Assembly (NCBI GenBank): GCA_964448675.1 | Contig: CAYUZU010000007.1 | Span: 156,538 to 220,537 of the forward strand | DNA length: 64,000 nucleotides | Origin: CAYUZU01 sp964448675 | Lineage (GTDB): Bacteria; Planctomycetota; Phycisphaerae; UBA1845; Fen-1342 | Direction: 5' to 3' | Shown: in pieces, positions 23,888 to 31,787 of the stretch | Layout: each line of letters opens with the position of its first letter | Numbering within the stretch: the first letter of the stretch is position 1 | Position numbers and translations under genes: made by a program | Notes under the pieces: generated by a model | What the model was told of the DNA's origin: nothing | The model's database searches: none | The model's input: only the letters and a program-made list of their open reading frames with translations

Positions 23888-25420
23888 TCAGGCGCGCCGC
23901 AGCGGTTCCTCGCGCAGCCAGGGCATGGTCGCGAAGAACAGGTCGCCGATGGCTTTCACGTCGTGGACGAACATCGCCAGCCGCTCGAGCCCCAGACCCC
24001 AGGCCAGCACGCGATCCTGAATGCCGACCGGCAGCGTGACCTCTGGGCGGAAAATGCCCGAGCCGCCCATCTCGACCCAATCCTGTCGGCTTTCGAGATA
24101 GAGGTGGACCTCGGCCGACGGCTCCGTATAGGGGAAGAAACTCGGTACGACCTTGACTTTGGGGAAGCCCATCTTGGTGTAGAACGCAGTCAGCGTGCCG
24201 ACCAGGTTCGCGAGGCTTGCGTCCGGGTCGATGATGATGCCGTCGACCTGGTGGAAGACGGGAAGGTGCTTGTAGTCGACGGTCTCGCGGCGGAACACAG
24301 GGCCGATGACGAAGTACTTGCCGGGCTGGCCCTGCGTGTGGCGGGCGAGAGCGCGGATCGTGGTGGCGGTCGTGTGGGTGCGGAGCACGGGTTTCTGGGC
24401 GAGGTCGCGATTCCAGCGATACTGCCAGCCGACCGAGCCGGTGTCGCCGCCGGTCTCGTGCGTGGCGCGAACGCGCTCGACGAGCTGATCGTCGGGCAGC
24501 CGGCAATGGCCGGGGCGCTTGACATAGAATGTGTCCTGCATGTCGCGCGCGGGGTGGTCTTGTGGCTGGAACAGGGCGTCGAAATCCCAGAAGCTCGATT
24601 CGACCCAGGGGCTGACGATTTCGGTGAATCCCATCTCGAGGAAGACGCGTCGCACACGATCGAGGGTACGCTGAAACGCGTGTTCCTTGCCAGGGTAGCG
24701 TTTCTTGGCAGCGAGGGTCACATCGTACGGGGCGAGGTCGACGTCGCGCCACCCACCCTCGGCGAGCAACTCGGGCGTTAGTTGCGTCACGCGCTGGCGC
24801 GCCTTGACGCCCGAGGCGAGCAACGCGCGGCCCTTGTCGCTGATCGTGACGAAGCGGTTGGTGCGTTGCTTGATGGTGAGGAAGTTCTTGCGTTTGGTGA
24901 GCAGCGGCAGGGCGTCACCGACCGGGATGCCCTCTTTCTCGAGTTCGACACGGGCCGCCACGCGTCCGCCTGCAAGGGCCTGAATGAGTTGCTCGTCGGG
25001 GGTGGGTGGTGCGTCGGCGGGCGGTGCGCCATCGAGGAGCACGAGCGTGTCGCCGTCCTTCTTCGCCCATTTGCGCTGACTGAGCCAGCGGAGGGCCCCG
25101 CCGACCTGCGGGGCGGCCAGGTGGCAGTGATCCGGGACTTCGGTGAGCTTGCAGTGGCCGCCCTGCGTGTGGAGCACGCCGAGGATGATGCGTTCGGGCA
25201 GGGGGGTGTCGACCGCGGCCTGTCCCTCGGGGCCGAGACGCAGTTCATCGTAGGTCGACTCTTCGATCCGGACGAGGCCGGCATCCTGCATTGTGACGGC
25301 GGCGGCGGTGACGGGCGCCTGGTCCTGCGCCAGGGCGGCGGCGAGGTCGGTGATCGTGGTCGGTTCGGCTGCATTGGCGAGTTGCTGCAGAACTTCGTAT
25401 TGCGTCTGGTTCAGTTCCAT
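23888..25420 (-). CDS. pheS: Phenylalanyl-tRNA synthetase alpha chain, archaeal/eukaryotic type
   Basis: PheS is the catalytic alpha chain that charges tRNA-Phe. At 510 residues it is far longer than the usual bacterial alpha chain (about 340). Residues 1-220 look like successive winged-helix domains, as in archaeal and eukaryotic cytosolic enzymes. The catalytic part has DHPARDMQDTFYVK, LRTHTTATTIRALAR, PGKYFVIGPVFRRE, LPVFHQVDGIIID and a final GLGLERLAMF. These are the archaeal/eukaryotic forms. No pheT is nearby. The ATG at 25420 follows GAGGAC; the in-frame start at 25768 would add sequence from a promoter region. Confidence 0.88.
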   Translation of the reverse strand: MELNQTQYEVLQQLANAAEPTTITDLAAALAQDQAPVTAAAVTMQDAGLVRIEESTYDELRLGPEGQAAVDTPLPERIILGVLHTQGGHCKLTEVPDHCHLAAPQVGGALRWLSQRKWAKKDGDTLVLLDGAPPADAPPTPDEQLIQALAGGRVAARVELEKEGIPVGDALPLLTKRKNFLTIKQRTNRFVTISDKGRALLASGVKARQRVTQLTPELLAEGGWRDVDLAPYDVTLAAKKRYPGKEHAFQRTLDRVRRVFLEMGFTEIVSPWVESSFWDFDALFQPQDHPARDMQDTFYVKRPGHCRLPDDQLVERVRATHETGGDTGSVGWQYRWNRDLAQKPVLRTHTTATTIRALARHTQGQPGKYFVIGPVFRRETVDYKHLPVFHQVDGIIIDPDASLANLVGTLTAFYTKMGFPKVKVVPSFFPYTEPSAEVHLYLESRQDWVEMGGSGIFRPEVTLPVGIQDRVLAWGLGLERLAMFVHDVKAIGDLFFATMPWLREEPLRRA

Positions 25421-25809
25421 TGGTGCGTCCTCGGGCTTCTCGAATCCTGTTGTATAGCGGATTGGCGCTGGCGGCTCAATTCCGGGGCGCCGCGCGGGCG
25501 GTTTTTGCGGACGTCCTGTGGCGGCGCCAGGTGCGTCCGGTCGCACAAGGGACGAGTTTTTCGGAAGTTGCGTGGCGGCTGCACTCAATTCCGCGACGGA
25601 CCGCCAAATCTCGCCTGCGCTGCTCATAAAAACTCGTTCAGACGGCCTGGGACAACCGGGCAGCGGCGCGGCGGCGGAATTCCGCAAACTGCCCAGCAGA
25701 AGCGGATATCCGGAGGCGTAGAATCGGGCGACAGCGAGGACGCGTGGGACGTCCGACACCGGCTGCAAACTGACCCACGGCCCGGTGACCGCCGCAGGAG
25801 GAAAGAAGC
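25421..25809. other. Intergenic region between pheS and coiled-coil gene
   Basis: A 389-base gap between divergent genes. It holds the pheS promoter (25451-25479, minus) and a TAGAAT box at 25719-25724 that may serve the plus-strand gene at 25810. The word CTCAATTCCG occurs twice (25476-25485 and 25584-25593). No RNA gene or protein is recognised. Confidence 0.5.
25451..25479 (-). promoter_or_regulatory. Promoter of pheS
   Basis: On the minus strand, TTGAGC (25479-25474) and TATACA (25456-25451) are spaced by exactly 17 bases. Transcription would begin near 25444, about 25 bases before the pheS ATG. This is the best sigma-70 type match in the window. Confidence 0.6.
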
Positions 25810-26097
25810 ATGAATGAAGCTGAATTCCAGAAGCGACTGGCCGAGCTGGTGGCTGAGATCGACAACTTGCCCGAGGGTGAGCGTGATCGGCTGCGCAAAC
25901 TGGCCCAGGAGACCAAGGATCGCCACGAGCAGATCAAGAAGAGCGTGAGCACGCTGCAGGAGAGCATTGATTTCCTTCGCCTGGGAATCAAGTACATGCT
26001 ATTCGACCTGGAAGCGACCCGTCGCGAGAACAAGTATCTGCGTAAAATGCTCGAGCAGGACCCGAACAACAACGACAACAACAACCCGCCGCAGTAA
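25810..26097 (+). CDS. Small coiled-coil protein, unknown
   Basis: The 95-residue soluble protein consists of one charged helix-turn-helix-like coiled coil. Residues 1-85 have leucine heptads (KRLAELVAEIDNLPEGERDRL, then TLQESIDFLRLGIKYMLFDLE). The tail is a run of Asn, Asp, Pro and Gln. There is no signal peptide. It has a textbook ribosome site (CAGGAGG, 9 bases before the ATG at 25810) and a terminator 95 bases downstream, so it is probably a well-expressed single gene. Similar small proteins are seen in other planctomycete genomes, but no function is known to me. Confidence 0.75.
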   Translation: MNEAEFQKRLAELVAEIDNLPEGERDRLRKLAQETKDRHEQIKKSVSTLQESIDFLRLGIKYMLFDLEATRRENKYLRKMLEQDPNNNDNNNPPQ

Positions 26098-26192
26098 GGA
26101 CCCCCCAAGCCAGGTGCCGCAGGCGCCGACCCGCCGGCGGCATTGACTGACCCATTGCCCGATCGCCAACGGTTCACAACTCGCCTAGACGC

Positions 26193-26222
26193 AAGGCCCG
26201 GTGACGTGTGTCATCGGGCCTT
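26193..26222. terminator. Rho-independent terminator between convergent genes
   Basis: AAGGCCCGGTGAC pairs with GTCATCGGGCCTT around the loop GTGT, with one G-T wobble pair. TGTGTTT follows on the plus strand. It lies between the convergent coiled-coil gene (ends 26097) and rsfS (ends 26251) and could serve both. Confidence 0.75.
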
Positions 26223-26250
26223 GTGTTTGGAAGCTGTCAGCGATCAGTCG

Positions 26251-26697
26251 TCAGTTGTCGGTGTCGGCCGGTGTGTCGTTGTCCTCCGGCTGCCACGCGA
26301 CCTCCGGCGCGTCCCCCCAAAGCCCTTCGAGGTCATAGTAATCACGGTGGTCTTCGTCAAAGAGATGAATGACGACGTCCACGTAATCGGCAATCATCCA
26401 CGCGCCGTCGCGGCGATTGGGCTTGTTAAACGGTCGCCGGTCGCGCTCCCTGCCGAAATCCGCGATCTGGTCCAGCACGGCGCCCATCTGGCGATCCGAC
26501 GTGCCCGTGCCGATGACGAAGAAGTCCGTGACGCTGCTCAGCCCGCGCAGGTCGAGCACGCGGACGTCCTCGCTCTTGTTCTCCTGCGCAATGCGGGCGG
26601 CGGCGATCGCGAAATCGCGGCCCTCGGCGTCGTCGCGCGAGGCCGGGCGCGTGGCGGCGTCGGTCTGCTCGGTGTGGTTCGGTTCCATACCCATCAT
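26251..26697 (-). CDS. rsfS: Ribosome silencing factor RsfS/YbeB
   Basis: RsfS binds ribosomal protein L14 (uL14) and blocks subunit joining when nutrients are low. The core motifs are IAAARIAQENKSEDVRVLDL, SSVTDFFVIGTGTSDRQM and the ending GAWMIADYVDVVIHLFDED followed by YYDLEGLW. The N-terminus (about 30 residues) is polar and poorly conserved. I chose ATG at 26697; ATGs at 26694 and 26688 are equally possible, and an in-frame start at 26799 would read through the repeat element. The product is about 148 residues, slightly longer than the usual 105-140, with an acidic tail. Confidence 0.92.
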   Translation of the reverse strand: MMGMEPNHTEQTDAATRPASRDDAEGRDFAIAAARIAQENKSEDVRVLDLRGLSSVTDFFVIGTGTSDRQMGAVLDQIADFGRERDRRPFNKPNRRDGAWMIADYVDVVIHLFDEDHRDYYDLEGLWGDAPEVAWQPEDNDTPADTDN

Positions 26698-26750
26698 TGT
26701 AGCGGAACGAGGCCCGCTGTCGGCGGTGCAGCGCGGCCGCAACCGTGTGC

Positions 26751-26850
26751 CACGGCTCTGTGAGCCGTGCATTGGTCCGGTGCGGCGTCCCGACGCCACG
26801 AGACAAAGCAGAGCGATGTCCTAACCCATGGACAAAGCAGAGCGATGTCC
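26751..26850. repeat. Dispersed palindromic repeat, copy 2
   Basis: The palindrome CACGGCTCTGTGAGCCGTG is at 26751-26769, identical to copy 1. Further on, GACAAAGCAGAGCGATGTCC occurs twice, at 26802-26821 and 26831-26850. Upstream, GCGGCCGC then CGTGTGC is shared with copy 3. It lies between the rsfS start and the pyrophosphatase gene end and may also terminate or process the transcript. Confidence 0.75.
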
Positions 26851-26875
26851 CTACCGATGAGGCAATCCGCGGCGC

Positions 26876-29749
26876 CTAGTTGCCCAGGTGCAGCCACTCG
26901 GAAATCTGCGGGGCGAACCGCACGATCAGGCCGGCGAACACGACCGATACCATGCTCATCAGCTTGATGAGGATGTTCAGGCTGGGGCCCGATGTGTCCT
27001 TGAACGGGTCGCCCACGGTGTCACCGACGACGCCGGCCTTGTGATCCTCCGAGCCCTTGCCGTAGACAATCATGTCCGGTCGGCCGGCGTTGACCGCGAG
27101 GGTCGCGCGATTCACGAGCTCGTCGCGGATACTCTCGGGCAGGCGGTTCTGCACGTCCGCGCTGTCCACGATGTCCTTCGCCGTGATCTTGCCGTAGGTC
27201 TCGATGAGCTTCTTGGCGTTGTCCCACGCGCCGCCCGCGTTGGCCATGAAGATCGCCACCGCGAAGCCGCTGGTCAGACCACCAGCGAGCAGGCCCATCA
27301 CGCCCGGCACACCGAAGATCAGACCGACGAGAATCGGGATGATGATTGCCAGCAACGCCGGCAGGATCATCTCGCGCTGGGCGCCGGCAGTCGAGATCGC
27401 CACGCAGTTGGCATAATCGGGATAGCGATGTCCCTCGAGGTCCACGCGTTTGGGCCAATTGTCCGGATCCTGCACGAAGGCTTCGTCCTTGCCCTCGTTG
27501 CGGAGGAACTGGCGGACTTTCTCGAACTGTCGACGGCACTCGACCATCATGCGCCCGGCCGCCCGGCCGACGGCTTCCATCGTCAGCGAGCAGAACAGGA
27601 ACGCCAGCAGCACGCCGCTGAACAGGCCGCAGAGCACCTTCGGATTCATGAGCGTTACGTCATAGAAGGCCATGAACTGCGGCAAGGACGCGCGGCGGGA
27701 TTGGACGAGCTTTAGCGCCTCGGGGATTTCGCCGTTGATGACGTGTGACGCGCGGATGTACTGCTCTTCCTTACTGGTTTCGGGGCCGAGGCGGACCTTC
27801 GTCTCGTTGGGGATGAGCTTGGCGCGGACCTTGGGATCCAGTTCGAGGGCCATGTACGCGACCACGTCATCGGTCGCGACGGTGTCCCCCTGGCTCTGCT
27901 TGATCCACGAGCCGAACTTGCCGTGGCCGAGGTAGACGGCTTCGTCGACGTTCGGCGCGTCATAGTTCTGCACGACTTGGTCGCGCGCCTGATAGATCTG
28001 CCCGAAGCGGACTTCTTCGACGTACGCGGCGAGCAGCGCCATGGCTGTCAGGGCGGCCGACCCGATGGCGAAGCCCTTGCCCGTGGCCGCCGTCGTGTTG
28101 CCGAGGGCATCGAGTGCGTCGGTGCGCTCGCGGACCTGGGGCTGCTGGCCGGTCATTTCCGCGTTGCCGCCGGCGTTGTCGGCGATCGGGCCGTAGGCGT
28201 CGGTGGCGAGGGTGATGCCCAGCGTGGCGAGCATGCCGACCGCCGCGAAGCCCACGCCGTAGAGGCCGAGCATGAACTCCTGCCCGCCGCCGGCGAACGT
28301 ATAGGCCAGGAGAATGGCGACAATGATGGTCGCGAGGGAGGCCCAGGTGGACTTCATGCCCTTGGCGATGCCGCTGATGATGATGGTCGCGGGGCCGGTG
28401 ATGCCCTGGGCGCTGACCGCCTTGGTCGGGGCGTAGTCGTAGCTGGTGTAGTACTCGGTGGAATAGCCGATGACGAGGCCGGCGACGAGGCCGGAGACGA
28501 TGCTGCCCCAGATGCCGTACCAGGCGACACCTTCGATGCTGCCGAGCAGGAGGTAGCAGACGAGGGCGGCGGCAATGACGATGAGGGCGCTACTGCCCCA
28601 GATGCCGCGATTGAGGGCCCGCATCAGCACGGCCATGGTGGCCTTCTCCTCGGTCTTGACCAGGTAGATGCCGGCGACCGACAGCAGGATGCCCACACCC
28701 GCCAGCACCATCGGTGCCGACAGGAAGCGAATGGCCGCGTCATACCCCGGCGTGCCGACGGTCTCGGCATCGACGCCAAACAGGGCCATCGCGGCGGCGA
28801 CGCCCAGGGCGGCGGTGGCGAGGATCGAGCCGCAGTACGACTCGTACAGGTCGGCGCCCATGCCCGCGACGTCGCCGACGTTGTCCCCGACATTGTCGGC
28901 GATGGTGGCGGGGTTGCGCGGGTCGTCCTCGGGGATGCCGGCCTCAACCTTGCCAACCAGGTCGGCCCCGACGTCGGCCGCCTTCGTGTAGATGCCGCCG
29001 CCGACACGGGCAAACAGCGCCTGCGTCGAGGCACCCATGCCGAAGGTCAGCATGACGACGGTGATCGTGGACAGGTGCAGTTGGGTGCCGAACAGCGGTG
29101 CGATCAGGTACAGTGCGAGGAACCAGCCGGTGATGTCGATCAGGCCGAAGCCCACGACCACCAGGCCCATGACGGCGCCGGCACGGAACGCGACGGTCAG
29201 GCCCTGGTTGAGGGAGTTGCGAGCGCCGGCCGCGGTGCGGTTGCTGGCCAGGGTGGCGGTCTTCATTCCCAGGAAGCCGCACAAGCCGCTGAAGAAGCCG
29301 CCGGTGAGGAAGGCGAACGGGACGATGCCGTTCTGGACCTGGAGGTTATAGGCCATGTAGCCGAGGATGACGGCCAGCACGATGAACACGATTGTCACCA
29401 CGATGTACTGGCGCTTGAGGTAGGCCATCGCGCCTTCGGTGACGTGGCCGGCGATCTCGATCATGTCGGGGTCGCCCTGGTCGGCCGCCTGCACCTCCTT
29501 GTAGAACTTCCACGCGAAGTAGAATGCCGCCAGGGCGCCGATCGGCGCGATCCACCACCAGACGGGGATGTCGGTGATGCTGTGGCCGTGGGCCGCGGCG
29601 GATTCCGAGACGGCGGCAGCGGCTTCGGTCTCGGCCGGGGCGGTTTCCGTCTCTTGCGCGAGGGCGAGGCCCGGCACGAGCACGAGGATTAGGATTGAGA
29701 ACAGGATACCAGTAGCGGTTTTGCGGTGCAGTCGTCCCAGTCGTTCCAC
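26876..29749 (-). CDS. hppA: Membrane-bound pyrophosphatase, K+-dependent type, with insertion
   Basis: The enzyme couples pyrophosphate hydrolysis to H+ (or Na+) pumping across the membrane. The 957-residue protein has about 16 spans. The substrate site is clear: ADLVGKVE at 262-269, then DDPRNPATIADNVGDNVGD and DVAGMGADL to about 301; near the C-terminus are NAGGAWDNAKKLIE and GDPFKDTSGPSLNILIK. In GNTTAATGKG (550-559), Ala554 and Gly557 occupy the positions that mark K+-dependent enzymes. A hydrophilic insertion of about 100 residues lies near 580-690, making it longer than the usual 650-800. The start is GTG at 29749 after GAGGAG; the frame continuing upstream is non-coding. Pump specificity (H+ or Na+) cannot be read here. 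Confidence 0.93.
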   Translation of the reverse strand: MERLGRLHRKTATGILFSILILVLVPGLALAQETETAPAETEAAAAVSESAAAHGHSITDIPVWWWIAPIGALAAFYFAWKFYKEVQAADQGDPDMIEIAGHVTEGAMAYLKRQYIVVTIVFIVLAVILGYMAYNLQVQNGIVPFAFLTGGFFSGLCGFLGMKTATLASNRTAAGARNSLNQGLTVAFRAGAVMGLVVVGFGLIDITGWFLALYLIAPLFGTQLHLSTITVVMLTFGMGASTQALFARVGGGIYTKAADVGADLVGKVEAGIPEDDPRNPATIADNVGDNVGDVAGMGADLYESYCGSILATAALGVAAAMALFGVDAETVGTPGYDAAIRFLSAPMVLAGVGILLSVAGIYLVKTEEKATMAVLMRALNRGIWGSSALIVIAAALVCYLLLGSIEGVAWYGIWGSIVSGLVAGLVIGYSTEYYTSYDYAPTKAVSAQGITGPATIIISGIAKGMKSTWASLATIIVAILLAYTFAGGGQEFMLGLYGVGFAAVGMLATLGITLATDAYGPIADNAGGNAEMTGQQPQVRERTDALDALGNTTAATGKGFAIGSAALTAMALLAAYVEEVRFGQIYQARDQVVQNYDAPNVDEAVYLGHGKFGSWIKQSQGDTVATDDVVAYMALELDPKVRAKLIPNETKVRLGPETSKEEQYIRASHVINGEIPEALKLVQSRRASLPQFMAFYDVTLMNPKVLCGLFSGVLLAFLFCSLTMEAVGRAAGRMMVECRRQFEKVRQFLRNEGKDEAFVQDPDNWPKRVDLEGHRYPDYANCVAISTAGAQREMILPALLAIIIPILVGLIFGVPGVMGLLAGGLTSGFAVAIFMANAGGAWDNAKKLIETYGKITAKDIVDSADVQNRLPESIRDELVNRATLAVNAGRPDMIVYGKGSEDHKAGVVGDTVGDPFKDTSGPSLNILIKLMSMVSVVFAGLIVRFAPQISEWLHLGN

Positions 29750-29860
29750 GAAGATCTCTCCTCGGATCGCGCATCCACGGTTGCAATAATCACGATTCGT
29801 CCCAAGCAGGCCGCTCGGTTGGCGCGCCGCACCGAGCCACCGGGGACGGAAGGGCTCAAC

Positions 29861-29889
29861 AGTGTAATGCACCCCCGCCGGCGAAACAA
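29861..29889 (-). promoter_or_regulatory. Candidate promoter of hppA
   Basis: On the minus strand, TTGTTT (29889-29884) and TACACT (29866-29861) are spaced by 17 bases. This is a moderate match to the sigma-70 consensus. It would give a 5' leader of about 105 bases before the GTG start at 29749. Confidence 0.4.
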
Positions 29890-29967
29890 ACCCCCGCGGA
29901 CTGCGATGGGCGGAAAGTGGGGCCGGGGCGTGGCGGCGGCGGGAACGGGAGAGCGGCCGCCGTGTGC

Positions 29968-29986
29968 CACGGGGCTGTGAGCCGTG
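29968..29986. repeat. Dispersed palindromic repeat, copy 3 (degenerate)
   Basis: CACGGGGCTGTGAGCCGTG differs from the other two copies at two positions, both in one stem arm. It is preceded by GCGGCCGC and CGTGTGC as in copy 2. The GACAAAGCAG tail seen in copies 1 and 2 is missing. Confidence 0.6.
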
Positions 29987-30038
29987 CTCTGCGGCGTGGA
30001 AACGTGGGAAGGTGGAAACGCGGGGGCCCGCCCCAAGC

Positions 30039-30060
30039 AAAACGCCCCGCGTGGGGCGGG
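30039..30060 (-). terminator. Rho-independent terminator of rpsU
   Basis: On the minus strand CGCCCC-ACGC-GGGGCG (30058-30043) is a perfect 6 bp stem with a 4-base loop, followed by TTTT (30042-30039). It lies about 90 bases after the rpsU stop. Confidence 0.75.
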
Positions 30061-30146
30061 GCGCGTCTATCGTCCAGGGGCAACGGTATGCGCGAACCAG
30101 CGGCCCCGTGGTGGGGTGCGCGAGCGTCGCGGTCAGTCGGGGTGGA

Positions 30147-30338
30147 CTAGACCCAGAGCTGTTCTTTGGCGATTCGCTTGAGCGACTTGCGCACCTTGCG
30201 CCGCCGCCGCTCCGAGGGCTTCTCATAGTAGGCGTTCCGCTTGATATCGCGGGTGAGGCCTTCCTTCTCGCACAGCTTCTTGAACCGCCGAACCATCTGC
30301 TCAATCGACTCGTTCCCGCGAACTTTAACTCGGATCAT
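30147..30338 (-). CDS. rpsU: Ribosomal protein S21
   Basis: S21 is a small basic protein of the 30S subunit needed for initiation on many mRNAs. The 63-residue product has the family pattern IRVKVRGNESIEQMVRRFKK, then GLTRDIKRNAYYEKPSERRRRK. The ATG at 30338 matches the family N-terminus; an in-frame ATG at 30416 would add 26 unrelated residues. A GAGGT precedes it at a fitting distance. A strong terminator follows, so it appears to be a monocistronic unit. Confidence 0.96.
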   Translation of the reverse strand: MIRVKVRGNESIEQMVRRFKKLCEKEGLTRDIKRNAYYEKPSERRRRKVRKSLKRIAKEQLWV

Positions 30339-30496
30339 GCACACCGGACCTCGGTTACAGGCCAAGGGGAGACGGGCCCCGCCGTTCGGAGCCTCACCTT
30401 CGGAACCAGTTATCATACCATATCGGTCAAATCACGCAAGCCGAGCCAGTTGGTGATCTTACGGTGGTGGGTGGCGGGCGCGAGGGGGCCGGCGGC

Positions 30497-30955
30497 TCAG
30501 GAGCGCTTCTGGTCGGATGAGAGCTGGCGCAGGACCTCGTCGCGGCACTTCTTCTGGGAGATGCCGAGGGCGACGAGTGTCTGTTGGGCGGTGGATTCCT
30601 TGTCGTGGTAGAGGCCAAGCAGCAGGTGCTCGCTGTCGATGAACTTCGCTTCGAGTTGCTCCGCGATGGTCATGGCCCGCTCCACGACGTCGCGATAATG
30701 CGGGCTGCCGGGCAGGCGGCCGAAGACCCACGTGTCCTCTTTGGCCCGCTGGGTGATCTCGTCGATCTTGGCCCGGGCGTTCATCTCGTCGACGCCGAGC
30801 TGGTTCAGGGCGCGGGCGCCGACGCAGTTGTTGTGCCGCAGGATGGCGAGCAGGATGTGCTCGGTCCCGACGTATTCGAGCTCGAACTCGTGGGCGATCT
30901 CGTTGGCGGTGCCCATGATCGCCCGCGCTTCGTTGGTCATGCTGCGCAACGGCAT
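30497..30955 (-). CDS. Stand-alone Clp N-domain protein
   Basis: The 152-residue protein contains only the double Clp N-terminal repeat: FELEYVGTEHILLAILRH in the first half and AKFIDSEHLLLGLYHD in the second. In ClpC and ClpA this domain binds adaptors and substrates; here no AAA+ module follows, so it may act as an adaptor, decoy or phospho-arginine reader like free Clp N proteins. It ends about 160 bases from the start of rpsU. The ATG at 30955 fits better than an in-frame start at 30997. The next gene upstream (30967) encodes a coiled-coil membrane protein. Confidence 0.85.
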   Translation of the reverse strand: MPLRSMTNEARAIMGTANEIAHEFELEYVGTEHILLAILRHNNCVGARALNQLGVDEMNARAKIDEITQRAKEDTWVFGRLPGSPHYRDVVERAMTIAEQLEAKFIDSEHLLLGLYHDKESTAQQTLVALGISQKKCRDEVLRQLSSDQKRS

Positions 30956-30966
30956 CCGACTACCCC

Positions 30967-31500
30967 TCAACCTAGCTGCCAGATCTTCTCCACCCACTTA
31001 TACAACAGAGACAACGCCGCCACAATCGCCGTGAAGATCAGGGTGATCTTCAGCAGCCGCAGGCGGTGCCGCAACTCGCGGTCGCGCATCTCGGCCAGTT
31101 GCTCGTGGAGCTCGACGATCTTGCGGTCGATGCGCTCCTCGATCCCGTCGAGCTTCTGATCGACGCGGGCCTCGATCTCGTCGAGCTTGGCGGCGAGATA
31201 CTTGTCCGCCGCGCCGCGGAGCTGCTCGGCCATGCCGTGCAGCATCCCCACGCGGTGCTCGGTCATCGCGCGCTGCGTGTTCGGGTCGGCGGCCTCCGCA
31301 TCGCGGTCGGCATGGGCCTGGTCTGCCTCGCTCGGTTCCGATTCCAGCAGGCGGCCGAGGGTGACGTGCATGACGTCGCGGCCGGCCTGGCGGGCGCCCT
31401 CGAACAGGCCGCCGAGGATCGAGCGGCGCCCCTTGGGCTGCGGCTCGTCGGCCGCCTCGTCACCGTGCGGCGCCGGATTGTCAGCATCGCGCTGGCTCAT
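30967..31500 (-). CDS. Tail-anchored coiled-coil membrane protein
   Basis: In this 177-residue protein, the N-terminal half is polar and disordered. Residues 100-150 form a strong coiled coil (KLDEIEARVDQKLDGIEERI). A single C-terminal membrane span at about 156-174 (ITLIFTAIVAALSLLYKW) leaves only a few residues outside. There is no enzymatic motif. It lies 11 bases from the Clp N-domain gene and from the next membrane gene, which suggests an operon with YggS. An in-frame start at 31536 overlaps the upstream gene. Confidence 0.65.
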   Translation of the reverse strand: MSQRDADNPAPHGDEAADEPQPKGRRSILGGLFEGARQAGRDVMHVTLGRLLESEPSEADQAHADRDAEAADPNTQRAMTEHRVGMLHGMAEQLRGAADKYLAAKLDEIEARVDQKLDGIEERIDRKIVELHEQLAEMRDRELRHRLRLLKITLIFTAIVAALSLLYKWVEKIWQLG

Positions 31501-31511
31501 AGATCCTGCCG

Positions 31512-31787
31512 TCAGAACCACTGTCGGTGCAGCCACCAGATCCAGCCCGCTATGGTCCCCCAGACCACGATCTGGATCAACTCACCCGCCAGTGGCCGGA
31601 CCCGGAAGCTGATGAGCTGGTACGAGATGACCACGCGCAGCAGGCGTTTGCGCGGGTCGCTGCCGCCGAGCAGGGCCACCAGCCGCAGCCCCGTGTACAC
31701 GCCGGTGACGACAAAGTACCCCGCCAGCACGACGAACAACGCCGTCCGGTACCAGAGAAACGGGTCGTCGGGGACGAAGCGGCTCAT
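31512..31787 (-). CDS. Small two-span membrane protein, unknown
   Basis: The 91-residue protein has two hydrophobic segments, at about 13-40 (WYRTALFVVLAGYFVVTGVY) and 68-87 (ELIQIVVWGTIAGWIWWL). A basic middle (DPRKRLLRVV) lies between them. I do not recognise a family. Its ATG overlaps the stop of yggS (ATGA), so translation is probably coupled. Confidence 0.6.
   Translation of the reverse strand: MSRFVPDDPFLWYRTALFVVLAGYFVVTGVYTGLRLVALLGGSDPRKRLLRVVISYQLISFRVRPLAGELIQIVVWGTIAGWIWWLHRQWF

Larger units (their letters stand above)
29750..30146. other. Intergenic region between rpsU and hppA
   Basis: A 397-base gap on the minus-strand side. It contains the rpsU terminator (30039-30060), repeat copy 3 (29968-29986) and a candidate hppA promoter (29861-29889) with a leader of about 105 bases. 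No small gene or RNA is recognised. Confidence 0.5.

Noticed and set aside
26802..26850. CRISPR-like repeat
   Set aside because: Only two 20-base units with a 9-base gap and no cas genes; better explained as part of the dispersed repeat.
27923..29692. 589-codon plus-strand open frame
   Set aside because: Antisense to the membrane pyrophosphatase; Gly/Asp/Val-rich shadow sequence.
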